Positions 53,158-61,592 of a DNA stretch of 64,000 bases are shown piece after piece. The position numbers and the translations under genes are program-made. The DNA is from Pseudomonadota bacterium (GTDB taxonomy: Bacteria; Desulfobacterota; Desulfovibrionia; Desulfovibrionales; Desulfovibrionaceae), in NCBI GenBank assembly GCA_023435825.1, contig JAEZMB010000005.1, forward strand, positions 1 through 64,000, in the 5' to 3' direction. The notes beneath the pieces are model-generated. The model did not search any database, was not told the origin of the DNA, and saw only the letters and a list, made by a program, of their open reading frames with translations. Position 1 is the first letter of the stretch. Every line of letters starts with the position of its first letter.

Positions 53158-54171
53158 ATGATCCGTTGCGACGTCTGTGAGCGGCGTTGTCCGCTGGGAC
53201 CGGACACCTCCGGTTATTGCCGCATGTACCACGCCCCGAACGGCCAGGTGGAGGAACGCTTTCCCGACCGCTGGTGCGCCTACGCCACGGCCCGCATGGA
53301 GACCATCCCCTTCTACCATGCCTGGCCCGGAGCGCGCTGTCTGGTGGTCGGCACGGCCGGCTGCAATTTCGACTGCCGCTATTGCGCCAACGCCGAGGTG
53401 GTCAAGGTCGATCCGGCCGGGCAGCAGGACGTCATGCTCGATATTTCGCCGGAAGATCTCGTGGCGACGGCGCAAAAACGCGGCTGCCGGGCCATCGTCT
53501 TTTCCGTCAACGAGCCCACCGTCTCCCTGCCCACCCTGGAGCGCGTGGCCGCCGTCGCCAAAACGGCCGGCCTGGTCATGGGCTGCCTGACCAACGGCTA
53601 CGCCACGCCTGAGGGAACCGACCGCCTGGGCGCGATTTTCGACTGCGTCAACGTGAGCTTGAAGGGTCTTTCGCCCGAGTTCTGCCGGGACTATCTCGGC
53701 GTGCCCGACGTGGGGCCGATCCTGCGCAACATCAAGGCCCTGGCCCGGACCACCCATGTGGAGGTGACCACCCCGGTCATCGAGGGCATAAACAGCCACG
53801 AACTCGGCGAGATGGCCGACTTCCTGGCCGGGGTCGGGCCAGACCTGCCCTGGCACGCCTTCAGGCTGTTGCCGGAATACAAGATGCGCCAGGAAGACTA
53901 CCCGAGCGTGGCGGCCGTGGGCGCCCAGGTCGAGGCCGCCGCCCGGGGCAAGCTGCGTTACGTCTATTTCCACAATTTCATCGGCTCGCGCTGGGTCAAC
54001 ACCCTGTGCCCGGGCTGTGGCGAGGCCGTCATCGAGCGCCACAGCCTGGGCTGCGGCGGCGACCGGCTCCAGGCCGTGCATCTGGACGGCGGGGCCTGCC
54101 CGCGCTGCGGTGCATCCGTCGCCCTGCGCGGCGACCCCGATCCGGCAACCGCCAAGGAGGCGTGCTCATGA
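53158..54171 (+). CDS. AmrS-like radical SAM protein
   Basis: 337 aa. N-terminal cysteine cluster CDVCERRCPLG with a further GYCRMY, then the radical SAM triad in AGCNFDCRYCAN (about 72-82) that binds the [4Fe-4S] cluster, TIM-barrel segments VSLKGLSPEFCRDYLG and HAFRLLPEYKM, and a C-terminal zinc-ribbon pattern (CPGCGEAVIERH ... CPRCG). This is the layout of the AmmeMemoRadiSam protein AmrS and PflA-like activases. No MEMO or AMMECR1 gene is adjacent. AAGGAG precedes the ATG. It overlaps the next gene by ATGA. Confidence 0.85.
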   Translation: MIRCDVCERRCPLGPDTSGYCRMYHAPNGQVEERFPDRWCAYATARMETIPFYHAWPGARCLVVGTAGCNFDCRYCANAEVVKVDPAGQQDVMLDISPEDLVATAQKRGCRAIVFSVNEPTVSLPTLERVAAVAKTAGLVMGCLTNGYATPEGTDRLGAIFDCVNVSLKGLSPEFCRDYLGVPDVGPILRNIKALARTTHVEVTTPVIEGINSHELGEMADFLAGVGPDLPWHAFRLLPEYKMRQEDYPSVAAVGAQVEAAARGKLRYVYFHNFIGSRWVNTLCPGCGEAVIERHSLGCGGDRLQAVHLDGGACPRCGASVALRGDPDPATAKEACS

Positions 54172-55310
54172 GCCTGGCCATCCTCGACGCCCGCGAGTGG
54201 CAGCAAACCGTTGATCTGCGCACCGGACGCCCCATGGAAGCAAGCGGCCCCTTGGCCGACATGGTCGCCGACGTCGTCGGCCGCCGGCCCTATCCCGGCG
54301 ACCGCGACGCGGCCTGCAACGACTGGGTGGCCGACGTCGCCCTGGAATTCGTTGCGCGCTATGATCCCCGGTTCGCGTTCCTCAGTTTCTCCGAACAGTA
54401 CTATTCCCTGCGCCATTCGCCCTTGACCGAGGCCGAGGAGCAGGCCCGCATCGACGGGGCCTTTGCCGCCGCCGAACGCTTCGCCCGGGAGTCGGGCTTT
54501 ACCGTGGTCCTGGTCGGCACGGGCGAACTCGTACCCGCCGCCGTGCCCGTGGACCTGGAAGGCCTGGACGGCCTGGCTGTCTCCAGCAACTGGTGCGCCC
54601 ACTACGCCGGCCTCTACGACGCCTCGGCCGCCGATCTCGACAAGCTGGCCAACCATCCGGCCATCGCCCATGTGGCCTCCAAGGCCGACATCCTGTCTCT
54701 GTTCGACGGCGCGGCTGCCGACGGCGAGCGTCTGCCGGAACACATGGTCGCGGTCAAGGAGGGCCACTACTTGAAGGGCACGTCCCTGCGCCGCCTCTAC
54801 AAGATTCCCCAGCCCAGCCCGGTCATCCCCGTCAGCAACAACCTCGGGCCGGTGGCCTGCCTGACCGACATCCGCCCGGCCTTGCTCAAGCTGCTGCGTA
54901 CCGACAAGGTGGCCCTGGCCCTTATCGAGGGCGTGGGTTGCCGCCAGTTTCCCCAGCCCTACCAAACGTGCGCCAACGGCCGGGACTGGTTCGCCTACGA
55001 ACCCGGCGACGGCCAGTTCCTGGCCATAAGCCAAGGGAAGCACAGCATCTTCGAGCACAACGGCGGCTACCGCTACTACCAGGACGACACCGACGACAAA
55101 GCCTATCCCTACTCCGGTTTTTTCAGCGAAATGCCGACCGGGACCATCGGCGAGGCCATTGCCGCGCGCAGCATTGCCGCGGGCAACCGCAGCATGTTCA
55201 TGCACATGCTCACCGGCTGCGACGTTACCTGCGAGTGCTTTGCCCGCAACCTCTACAACCAGGGCGTCATGGCCGTGATCCACCGCCAGGACAAGCACGC
55301 CGGGAAGTAA
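54168..55310 (+). CDS. Unrecognised 380-aa protein in the radical SAM operon
   Basis: A certain gene (ATG with AAGGAGG 8 bases upstream, overlapping the radical SAM gene, coding bias as in neighbours) of unknown family. No signal peptide or membrane helix, so cytosolic. Conserved-looking features: FAFLSFSEQYYSLRHSPL, SSNWCAHYAGLYDAS, IPVSNNLGPVACLTD, GVGCRQFPQPYQTC and a C-terminal GCDVTCECFARN. The cysteines could bind a metal or cluster or take part in thiol chemistry. Its place between a radical SAM enzyme and a methyltransferase suggests a biosynthetic or processing role. Confidence 0.8.
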   Translation: MSLAILDAREWQQTVDLRTGRPMEASGPLADMVADVVGRRPYPGDRDAACNDWVADVALEFVARYDPRFAFLSFSEQYYSLRHSPLTEAEEQARIDGAFAAAERFARESGFTVVLVGTGELVPAAVPVDLEGLDGLAVSSNWCAHYAGLYDASAADLDKLANHPAIAHVASKADILSLFDGAAADGERLPEHMVAVKEGHYLKGTSLRRLYKIPQPSPVIPVSNNLGPVACLTDIRPALLKLLRTDKVALALIEGVGCRQFPQPYQTCANGRDWFAYEPGDGQFLAISQGKHSIFEHNGGYRYYQDDTDDKAYPYSGFFSEMPTGTIGEAIAARSIAAGNRSMFMHMLTGCDVTCECFARNLYNQGVMAVIHRQDKHAGK

Positions 55311-55315
55311 CGGCC

Positions 55316-55945
55316 ATGTCCATGGGGAAGGTCGGCGATGCCGAACGGTTTTTGGCCATCAGCCGGGAGGTCTTCGCCCCGCTCTATCCGTATTATGCCA
55401 AGCGGTTCCTGGCGGATTCGGGCATAACCCGGGGCCTGTGCCTGGACGCCGGGGCCGGAGGCGGCCTGCTTGGCTTGGCCGTGGCCGAGGCGAGCCGCTG
55501 CCGGGTGGTCCTGGCCGACCGCTCTCCGGCCATGCTCCGGGCGGCAGCGGACGCAGCCGTTGCCCGGGGTCTGTCGGGCCGGGCGACGGTCCTTGGGGCC
55601 GACGTCTCGGCTCTGCCCCTGGCCGAAGGCTGCGTCGATCTGGTGGTCAGCCGGGGTTCGGTCATGTTCTGGGACGACCTGCCTCGATCCTTTGGCGAAA
55701 TCCGACGTGTGCTGGCCCCGGGCGGACGGGCCTATATCGGCGGCGGGCTTGGGCCGCCGGCCATGCGGCGGGACATTTGCCGAAAAATGGCCGCGCGCGA
55801 CGCACGCTGGCGGCAGGACGCTCCACCGCCGCCCCGGCCGGGCACCGAGCCTGAAACCCATGTTGCGGCCTTGCGGGCCGCCGGCATCCACGACTTCACC
55901 ATCGACCCCGACGACGCCGGCTACTGGATCGTTTTCGGGAAGTGA
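55316..55945 (+). CDS. Class I SAM-dependent methyltransferase
   Basis: 209 aa Rossmann methyltransferase. Motif I LDAGAGGGLLGLAVAE binds S-adenosylmethionine, motif II is VLADRSPAML, the post-II region LGADVSALPLAEGCVDLVVSR is characteristic, and EIRRVLAPGGRAYIGG is motif III. Substrate not predictable. It starts 5 bases after the unrecognised gene, so it is third in the operon with the radical SAM protein. Confidence 0.88.
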   Translation: MSMGKVGDAERFLAISREVFAPLYPYYAKRFLADSGITRGLCLDAGAGGGLLGLAVAEASRCRVVLADRSPAMLRAAADAAVARGLSGRATVLGADVSALPLAEGCVDLVVSRGSVMFWDDLPRSFGEIRRVLAPGGRAYIGGGLGPPAMRRDICRKMAARDARWRQDAPPPPRPGTEPETHVAALRAAGIHDFTIDPDDAGYWIVFGK

Positions 55946-56482
55946 AACGGGCTGTCCCTGGTGCGGCGCACCCCAAGCCCGCGTTTCGGCGAACAAAGCT
56001 GTTGTGCTGCCGCTCGCTTCATCCCGGCGCGCCCCCCTGGCGCATCCTTGAATAACGCCGGCACCATTTCGGGCATGACACGCGTCCCGTTTCGTCCGAG
56101 AAATGCTCTTCCCGCCTTTGGAGTCGCCGCCGGGCGATGCCCGGGCGAACCGATCCTATGTCCAGTCCCCGGCCGTTTGCGCTGCCATCCAGATTATTTT
56201 TTCCGAACAGATGCCGCAAAACGGAACAGATGATCCAGCTGTTTCCAAATTTGTGAAAATTACCAGAGACAGCGACAATCGCCCGCCAGTAGCAACAATC
56301 CAGACTCCCAGGAAAAATCGCGCGCCCTGAAGGGCGATGTCGACAGCCGTCTTTACCAACGCTTTTGTGTGGACATCCTGCCGTTTTTTCGAAGCCCTAT
56401 TGACGCACCGTCATAACAATTGTACTTCTTTGTCACCAAAAGTTCACACGCCAAACCCGGCCCAGGACCCTCGGAGCCTGCC
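55946..56482. other. 537-bp intergenic region before the glycerol regulator
   Basis: No coding frame is convincing. The first ~150 bases are GC-rich and contain only scattered short inverted repeats; the last ~250 are AT-richer. TTGACG (56400-56405) followed after 17 bases by TACTTC is a possible promoter of the regulator-glpD unit. No copy of the ~100-bp repeat was recognised with confidence. Confidence 0.45.
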
Positions 56483-57430
56483 ATGACCACCCCCGACGAC
56501 AGCGAACACCAGCTCATCTCCCGGGTCGCCTGGCTCTACTTCAAGGAAGAGCTCACCCAGGCCGAAATCGGCGACCGCCTCGGCATCACCCGCATCAAGG
56601 TCAACCGCCTGCTCCAGGCCGGACGCGAAGCCGGACTCATCCGCGTCGTCATCAACACCGCCTTCAAGGACTGCGTGGCCCTCGAAGCCGGGCTGGCCAA
56701 GGAATTCGGACTGGCCCGGGCCATCGTCCTGCCCACCCCCGAACGCGGCGGACGCTACTACTACGACGCCATCGGCCGCCCGGCCGGCGAATACGCCTCG
56801 CTCCAGCTCCAGGACGGCCAGGCCATCGGCGTGGGCTGGGGACACACCATCCGCTCGGCCATAAACGGCACGGCCGTGCGCAACTTTCGCGACATCTCCG
56901 TCACTTCCCTCTACGGCGGCGTGCCCCGAAGCCCGGTCAATCCGTTTGACTCCACGGCCATGTTCGCCCGAAAGCTCTCGGCCGCCGTGTGCAACCATCT
57001 GCCCGCCCCCATGTTCGTCTCCACCCCGGAAGTGCGCGACACCATCGCCGCCCAGCCCTTCTTCCGCACCTTTTATAAGGAAGCCCTGGCCGTGGACATG
57101 ATCCTGACCGCCGTCGGCGACATGACCGCCCAGGCCACCAACATCGCCTTGGGGGCCATCAGCCTCGACCAGCGCCGCGACCTGGCCCGGGCCGGGGCCG
57201 TGGGCGAATTTTTCGGCCGCTTCCTCGACGCCGAGGGCAACGTCCTCGACCACGAGGTCAACCACTGCAGCATGTCGCCGGATTTCGGCGGCCTGCTGAA
57301 AGTCCCGCACATCGTCCTCGTGTCCGGAGGCATGGCCAAGGTCCCCATCATCCAAACCATCCTGCGCCGGGGCTACGTCCACGTCTGCGTCACCGACGCC
57401 CAGACGGCGCAAAGCCTTCTCGACGCGTAA
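56483..57430 (+). CDS. SorC-type transcriptional regulator of the glycerol genes
   Basis: 315 aa. N-terminal winged-helix segment ISRVAWLYFKEELTQAEIGD and RLGITRIKVNRLLQAG, then a sugar-phosphate-sensing domain (GVGWGHTIRSAI, SLYGGVPRSPV, DMILTAVGDM, VLVSGGMAKVPIIQTIL) as in SorC/DeoR-family regulators such as SorC, CggR and DeoR of Bacillus. It probably senses glycerol 3-phosphate or a relative and controls glpD-glpF-glpK, which follow on the same strand. ATG 56483 has GGAG upstream; the earlier in-frame ATG lacks one. Confidence 0.88.
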   Translation: MTTPDDSEHQLISRVAWLYFKEELTQAEIGDRLGITRIKVNRLLQAGREAGLIRVVINTAFKDCVALEAGLAKEFGLARAIVLPTPERGGRYYYDAIGRPAGEYASLQLQDGQAIGVGWGHTIRSAINGTAVRNFRDISVTSLYGGVPRSPVNPFDSTAMFARKLSAAVCNHLPAPMFVSTPEVRDTIAAQPFFRTFYKEALAVDMILTAVGDMTAQATNIALGAISLDQRRDLARAGAVGEFFGRFLDAEGNVLDHEVNHCSMSPDFGGLLKVPHIVLVSGGMAKVPIIQTILRRGYVHVCVTDAQTAQSLLDA

Positions 57431-57442
57431 CAAGGCGGTATC

Positions 57443-59101
57443 ATGAACAGACAAGAGCACATCCATCGGCTGCGCCAAGGCGGCCCCTTCGATCTGGTCG
57501 TCATCGGCGGCGGGGCCACCGGCTGCGGCATCGCCCTGGACGCCGCCACGCGGGGCTTAAGCGTAGCCCTGCTGGAGCGCGACGACTTCGCCCAGGGCAC
57601 CAGCAGCAAAAGCACCAAACTCGTCCACGGCGGCGTGCGCTACCTCGAAAAAGCCATCATGAAGGCCGACAAGGCCCAGTTCGACCTGGTGCGCGAGGGG
57701 CTTCGCGAACGCGGCCGGTTGCTTCGCAACGCGCCTCATCTGGCCCACTCCATCCGGCTCATGACCCCGGTTAAAACCTGGATCGAGGCCGCCTACATCT
57801 ACGCGGGGCTGGTCCTCTACGACATGCTCTCCGGCTGTCTGTCCCTTGGCCGCAGCGCCATCGTCAGCAAGAGCAAAGCCGCCAAGCTCTTCCCCCAGCT
57901 CAACCTCGACGGCTACGTGGCCGCCGTCATCTACAGCGACGGCCAGTTCAACGACGCCCGCATGGCCGTGACGCTCGCCCGCACCGCCGCCTCCCACGGC
58001 GCGGTCTGCGCCAACCATGTCGAGGTCACGGGCCTGGTCAAGCAGGGTGGCCGCATCTCGGGCGTCACCGTGCGCGACCGCCTGGACGGCCAGGAATTCA
58101 CCATCGCCGCCAAGGGCGTGGTCAACGCCGCCGGACCCTTCGCCGACGCCATCCGCCGCATGGACGATCCCGAAGTCGCTCCCATGCTCAAGACCAGCTC
58201 CGGCATCCACATCCTGCTGCCCGCCGACGTCGCCCCCCGCGACCTGTCGCTCATGATCCCCAAGACCGAAGACGGCCGCGTGCTCTTCATGATCCCCTGG
58301 CAGGGATTCGTCCTTTTCGGCACCACCGACGAGCCCGCGCCCATCGAATTCGATCCGGCTCCCGAACGCCGCGACGTCGATTATCTGCTGCGCTACGCCA
58401 GCGCCTACCTGCGCCGTCCCGTCACCCGCGACGACGTGCTGGCCGTGTGGAGCGGCCTGCGCCCCCTGGTCTTCAACCCCAAGAAGAAAAACACTCAGGA
58501 ACTGGCCCGCTCCCATGTCATCGACATCAGCGCCTCGGGCCTGGTCACCATGACCGGCGGCAAATGGACAAGCTACCGCAGTATGGCCGAGGAAGCCGTG
58601 GACGCCGCCTGCCAGACCTTCTGCCTGGGCCAGTCCCGGACCTGCGCCACCCAGGAACTGCGCCTGCTCGGCTCCCGGGCCTACCTGCCCGAGGGCTGGC
58701 GCGATCTGGCCCGCCGCGAAGGCGTGGCCGACGATCTGGCCCGCTCCCTGTGGACGCTTTACGGCGACGAAGCCGCCGCTATCGTCAAACTGGGCCGCGA
58801 CGAGGATCTGCTCACCCCGCTGCATCCCGAACACCCCTACGTCGGCGCGGAAGTGGCCTTTGCCGTGCGCCGCGAAATGGCCCAACACGTGGGCGACGTG
58901 CTCCTGCGCCGCCTGCCTTTGGGGCTGCTCAATATGCGCCACGCGCAGGAGGCCGCTCCGGCCGTGGCCGCCATCATGGCCCGCGAACTCGGCTGGGACG
59001 AGGCGCGGCGCGACAGCGAAGTGGAAAACGCCTGCCGGCTGCTTGCCGCCTGGTACGCCGGGCGGGAGGACCAGGCCGCCACGCAGGTCCAAAACGGCTA
59101 G
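57443..59101 (+). CDS. glpD: Glycerol-3-phosphate dehydrogenase, FAD-dependent
   Basis: Membrane-associated flavoenzyme oxidising glycerol 3-phosphate to dihydroxyacetone phosphate with electrons passed to quinone. The 552 aa protein has the FAD Rossmann motif DLVVIGGGATGCGIALDAAT, the GlpD signature STKLVHGGVRYLEKA, GVVNAAGPFAD, FGTTDEP and the C-terminal MTGGKWTSYRSMAEEA. Typical aerobic-type GlpD length. It starts 12 bases after the regulator, so they share a transcript. Confidence 0.95.
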   Translation: MNRQEHIHRLRQGGPFDLVVIGGGATGCGIALDAATRGLSVALLERDDFAQGTSSKSTKLVHGGVRYLEKAIMKADKAQFDLVREGLRERGRLLRNAPHLAHSIRLMTPVKTWIEAAYIYAGLVLYDMLSGCLSLGRSAIVSKSKAAKLFPQLNLDGYVAAVIYSDGQFNDARMAVTLARTAASHGAVCANHVEVTGLVKQGGRISGVTVRDRLDGQEFTIAAKGVVNAAGPFADAIRRMDDPEVAPMLKTSSGIHILLPADVAPRDLSLMIPKTEDGRVLFMIPWQGFVLFGTTDEPAPIEFDPAPERRDVDYLLRYASAYLRRPVTRDDVLAVWSGLRPLVFNPKKKNTQELARSHVIDISASGLVTMTGGKWTSYRSMAEEAVDAACQTFCLGQSRTCATQELRLLGSRAYLPEGWRDLARREGVADDLARSLWTLYGDEAAAIVKLGRDEDLLTPLHPEHPYVGAEVAFAVRREMAQHVGDVLLRRLPLGLLNMRHAQEAAPAVAAIMARELGWDEARRDSEVENACRLLAAWYAGREDQAATQVQNG

Positions 59102-59178
59102 GGAAGGTCTGGGTCAACCGCCGCTTCCCCACCCGCCAGGAGGGATGCGGCAAACGGTGCAAATGGAGGAGGGGTTAC

Positions 59179-59937
59179 ATGAGCAACGAGTCGTCACTGG
59201 GCAGGGAAATGCTGTCCGAATTCATTGGGACCATGGTGCTCATCCTGTTCGGCGCAGGCTGCGTGGCCATGAAAGTGTTCTTCGGAGACGCCCTGACAGT
59301 CACCTGGGACACCATCACCTTTGGCTGGGGTCTGGGCGTGCTGTTCGGCGTCCTGGCCAGCCTGCGTTCCGGGGCCCACATCAACCCGGCCGTGAGCCTG
59401 GCCCTGGCCATCACCGGCCGTTTCCCCATGAAAAAGGTTCTGCCCTACGCCCTGGCCCAGACGGCCGGCGGCTTTGCCGGCGCGGCCCTGGTCTTCATTG
59501 ACTTCCACGCCAAATGGGTCCTGTTCGATCCCCAACTGGTCAAGACCGCCGGCATCTTCTGCACCTTCCCGGCCGTGCCGGGCTTCATGCCGGGATTTAT
59601 CGACCAGATCATCGGCACCGCCACCCTCATGTTCGGCATCCTGGCCATCGGCGACTTCGCCGCCAAGAACAAGAACGGCTGGCTCGGCCCCATCGCCGTG
59701 GCCATGCTCGTCATGGCCATCGGCATGAGCCTTGGGGCCATGAACGGATACGCCATCAACCCGGCCCGCGACTTCGGTCCCCGCTTCTTCGCCCTGGTGG
59801 CCGGCTTCACCCAGCCCAACCTCATGGACGTGAGCATCGTGCTCATACCCATCCTCGGCCCGCTTGTCGGCGGTCCGCTTGGCGCGCTCATCTACGACAA
59901 GACCACCGGTTCGCTCAACAAGGACCTGGAAGCCTAG
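59179..59937 (+). CDS. glpF: Glycerol facilitator (aquaglyceroporin)
   Basis: Passive glycerol channel of the inner membrane. The 252 aa MIP protein has six helices and both NPA boxes: [17 protein letters not shown] and [16 protein letters not shown], the second in the longer glycerol-facilitator form with Asp after the Arg. GGAGGAGGGG precedes the ATG. Third gene of the glp cluster, 77 bases after glpD, within easy reach of read-through. Confidence 0.95.
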   Translation: MSNESSLGREMLSEFIGTMVLILFGAGCVAMKVFFGDALTVTWDTITFGWGLGVLFGVLASLRSGAHINPAVSLALAITGRFPMKKVLPYALAQTAGGFAGAALVFIDFHAKWVLFDPQLVKTAGIFCTFPAVPGFMPGFIDQIIGTATLMFGILAIGDFAAKNKNGWLGPIAVAMLVMAIGMSLGAMNGYAINPARDFGPRFFALVAGFTQPNLMDVSIVLIPILGPLVGGPLGALIYDKTTGSLNKDLEA

Positions 59938-59950
59938 GAGGCGTCTACCC

Positions 59951-61444
59951 ATGGCCAATTACATTCTCTCCCTCGACCAAGGCACCACCAGCTCCCGCGC
60001 CATCCTTTTTACCCGCGAAGGCGACATCAAGCAGATCGCCCAGAAAGAATTCACCCAGATCTACCCCCAGCCGGGTTGGGTCGAGCACAACGCCAACGAG
60101 ATCTTCGACACCCAGTCCTACGTCATGCGCGAATGCCTGCAGTTCGCCGGCGTGGACGCCTCGGACGTGGCCGCCATCGGCATCACCAACCAGCGTGAAA
60201 CCACCGTGGTCTGGGACAAGAAAACCGGCGCGCCCATCCACAACGCCATCGTCTGGCAGGACCGCCGCACCGCCGGTTTCTGCGACGAACTCAAGGCCAA
60301 GGGCCTGGCCGACGTCATCCGCCAGAAAACGGGCCTGGTCATCGACGCCTACTTCTCCGGCACCAAGGTCCGCTGGATTCTCGACAACGTGCCCGGAGCC
60401 CGGGAAAAGGCCGACAAGGGCGAACTGCTGTTTGGCACCATCGACTCCTGGCTCATCTGGAACCTGACCAAGGGCGCGGTCCACGTCACCGACGAGTCCA
60501 ACGCCAGCCGCACCTTGCTTTTCAACATCAACACCGGAGCCTGGGACGACGAGCTGCTGGCCATCATCGGCGTGCCCGCCGCCATGCTGCCCCGGGTGTC
60601 CAAGTCCTCGGAAGTCGTGGGCGAAATCCACCCCGAATTCCTGGGCAAGGCCCTGCCCATCGCCGGCAACGCCGGCGACCAGCAGGCCGCCACCTACGGC
60701 AACGCCTGCCTCAAGGAAGGCATGGCCAAGAACACCTATGGCACCGGCTGCTTCATGCTCATGAACACCGGCAAGGCCCCGCGCCCCAGCAACAACAACC
60801 TGCTGACCACCATGGCCTGGGCCACCCCGTCCGGCCGCTACTTCGCCCTGGAAGGCAGCGTGTTCATCGCCGGAGCCGTGGTCCAGTGGCTGCGCGACGG
60901 CCTGGGCATCATCCAGAGCGCCCCGGAAGTCGAACAGCTCGCCCTGTCCGTGCCCGACAACGGCGGCGTCTTCCTCGTGCCGGCCTTCGCCGGCCTGGGC
61001 GCGCCCCACTGGGACCAGTACGCCCGCGGGGCCATGGTCGGCATCACCCGAGGCGCGACCAAGGCCCACATCGCCCGCGCCGCCCTGGAGTCCATCGCCC
61101 TGCAGACCCTGGACATCATGGACTGCATGCAAAAAGACGCCGGCATCAAGCTCGACACCCTGCGCGCCGATGGCGGAGCCACCCGCAACAACCTGCTCAT
61201 GCAGTTCCAGGCCGACGTGCTGGGCGTTCCCGTCGAACGCCCCATGGTCACCGAGACCACGGCCCTGGGCGCGGCCTACCTGGCCGGCCTGGCCGTGGGG
61301 TTCTGGAAGAGCGAGGAAGAGATCGCCGCCATGTGGCAGCTCGACCGCCGCTTCGAACCCAACATGGCCCAGTCCGACCGCGACAAGCTCCTCCACGACT
61401 GGCAGCGTGCCGTGGCCCGCAGCAAGGCCTGGATCGAAGCCTAG
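59951..61444 (+). CDS. glpK: Glycerol kinase
   Basis: Phosphorylates glycerol to glycerol 3-phosphate, trapping it for GlpD. The 497 aa FGGY-family kinase has [15 protein letters not shown] at the N-terminus, the [11 protein letters not shown] block, the [13 protein letters not shown] loop, and the C-terminal [26 protein letters not shown] lies 10 bases before ATG 59951, and the gene begins 13 bases after glpF. A strong terminator closes the operon. Confidence 0.97.
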   Translation: MANYILSLDQGTTSSRAILFTREGDIKQIAQKEFTQIYPQPGWVEHNANEIFDTQSYVMRECLQFAGVDASDVAAIGITNQRETTVVWDKKTGAPIHNAIVWQDRRTAGFCDELKAKGLADVIRQKTGLVIDAYFSGTKVRWILDNVPGAREKADKGELLFGTIDSWLIWNLTKGAVHVTDESNASRTLLFNINTGAWDDELLAIIGVPAAMLPRVSKSSEVVGEIHPEFLGKALPIAGNAGDQQAATYGNACLKEGMAKNTYGTGCFMLMNTGKAPRPSNNNLLTTMAWATPSGRYFALEGSVFIAGAVVQWLRDGLGIIQSAPEVEQLALSVPDNGGVFLVPAFAGLGAPHWDQYARGAMVGITRGATKAHIARAALESIALQTLDIMDCMQKDAGIKLDTLRADGGATRNNLLMQFQADVLGVPVERPMVTETTALGAAYLAGLAVGFWKSEEEIAAMWQLDRRFEPNMAQSDRDKLLHDWQRAVARSKAWIEA

Positions 61445-61470
61445 TCCCGGACGTCCCCCCTCCGACGCCA

Positions 61471-61504
61471 AGGGGCGCGACCCACGCGGTCGCGCCCCTT
61501 TTTT
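61471..61504 (+). terminator. Rho-independent terminator of the glp operon
   Basis: AGGGGCGCGACC-cacgc-GGTCGCGCCCCT followed by six T residues, 27 bases after the glpK stop. Strong stem of 12 bp. Confidence 0.9.
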
Positions 61505-61592
61505 AGGGCTTGCGAAACGCCTCGGATTTTGCTCCCCTGCGGCTCGACGCGCCCCCATTTTTCCGCCCCGCCACAGCCTGAGGCAACCCACC

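Noticed and set aside
53158..55945. Assignment of the 380-aa gene as MEMO or AMMECR1
   Set aside because: Neither the MEMO PHAGY-type metal motif nor the AMMECR1 motifs can be found in it.
55950..56100. Ninth copy of the ~100-bp repeat after the methyltransferase gene
   Set aside because: A GCATCCTTGAATAACG block loosely resembles the repeat start, but the terminal GGACGCGACAC and internal landmarks are absent.
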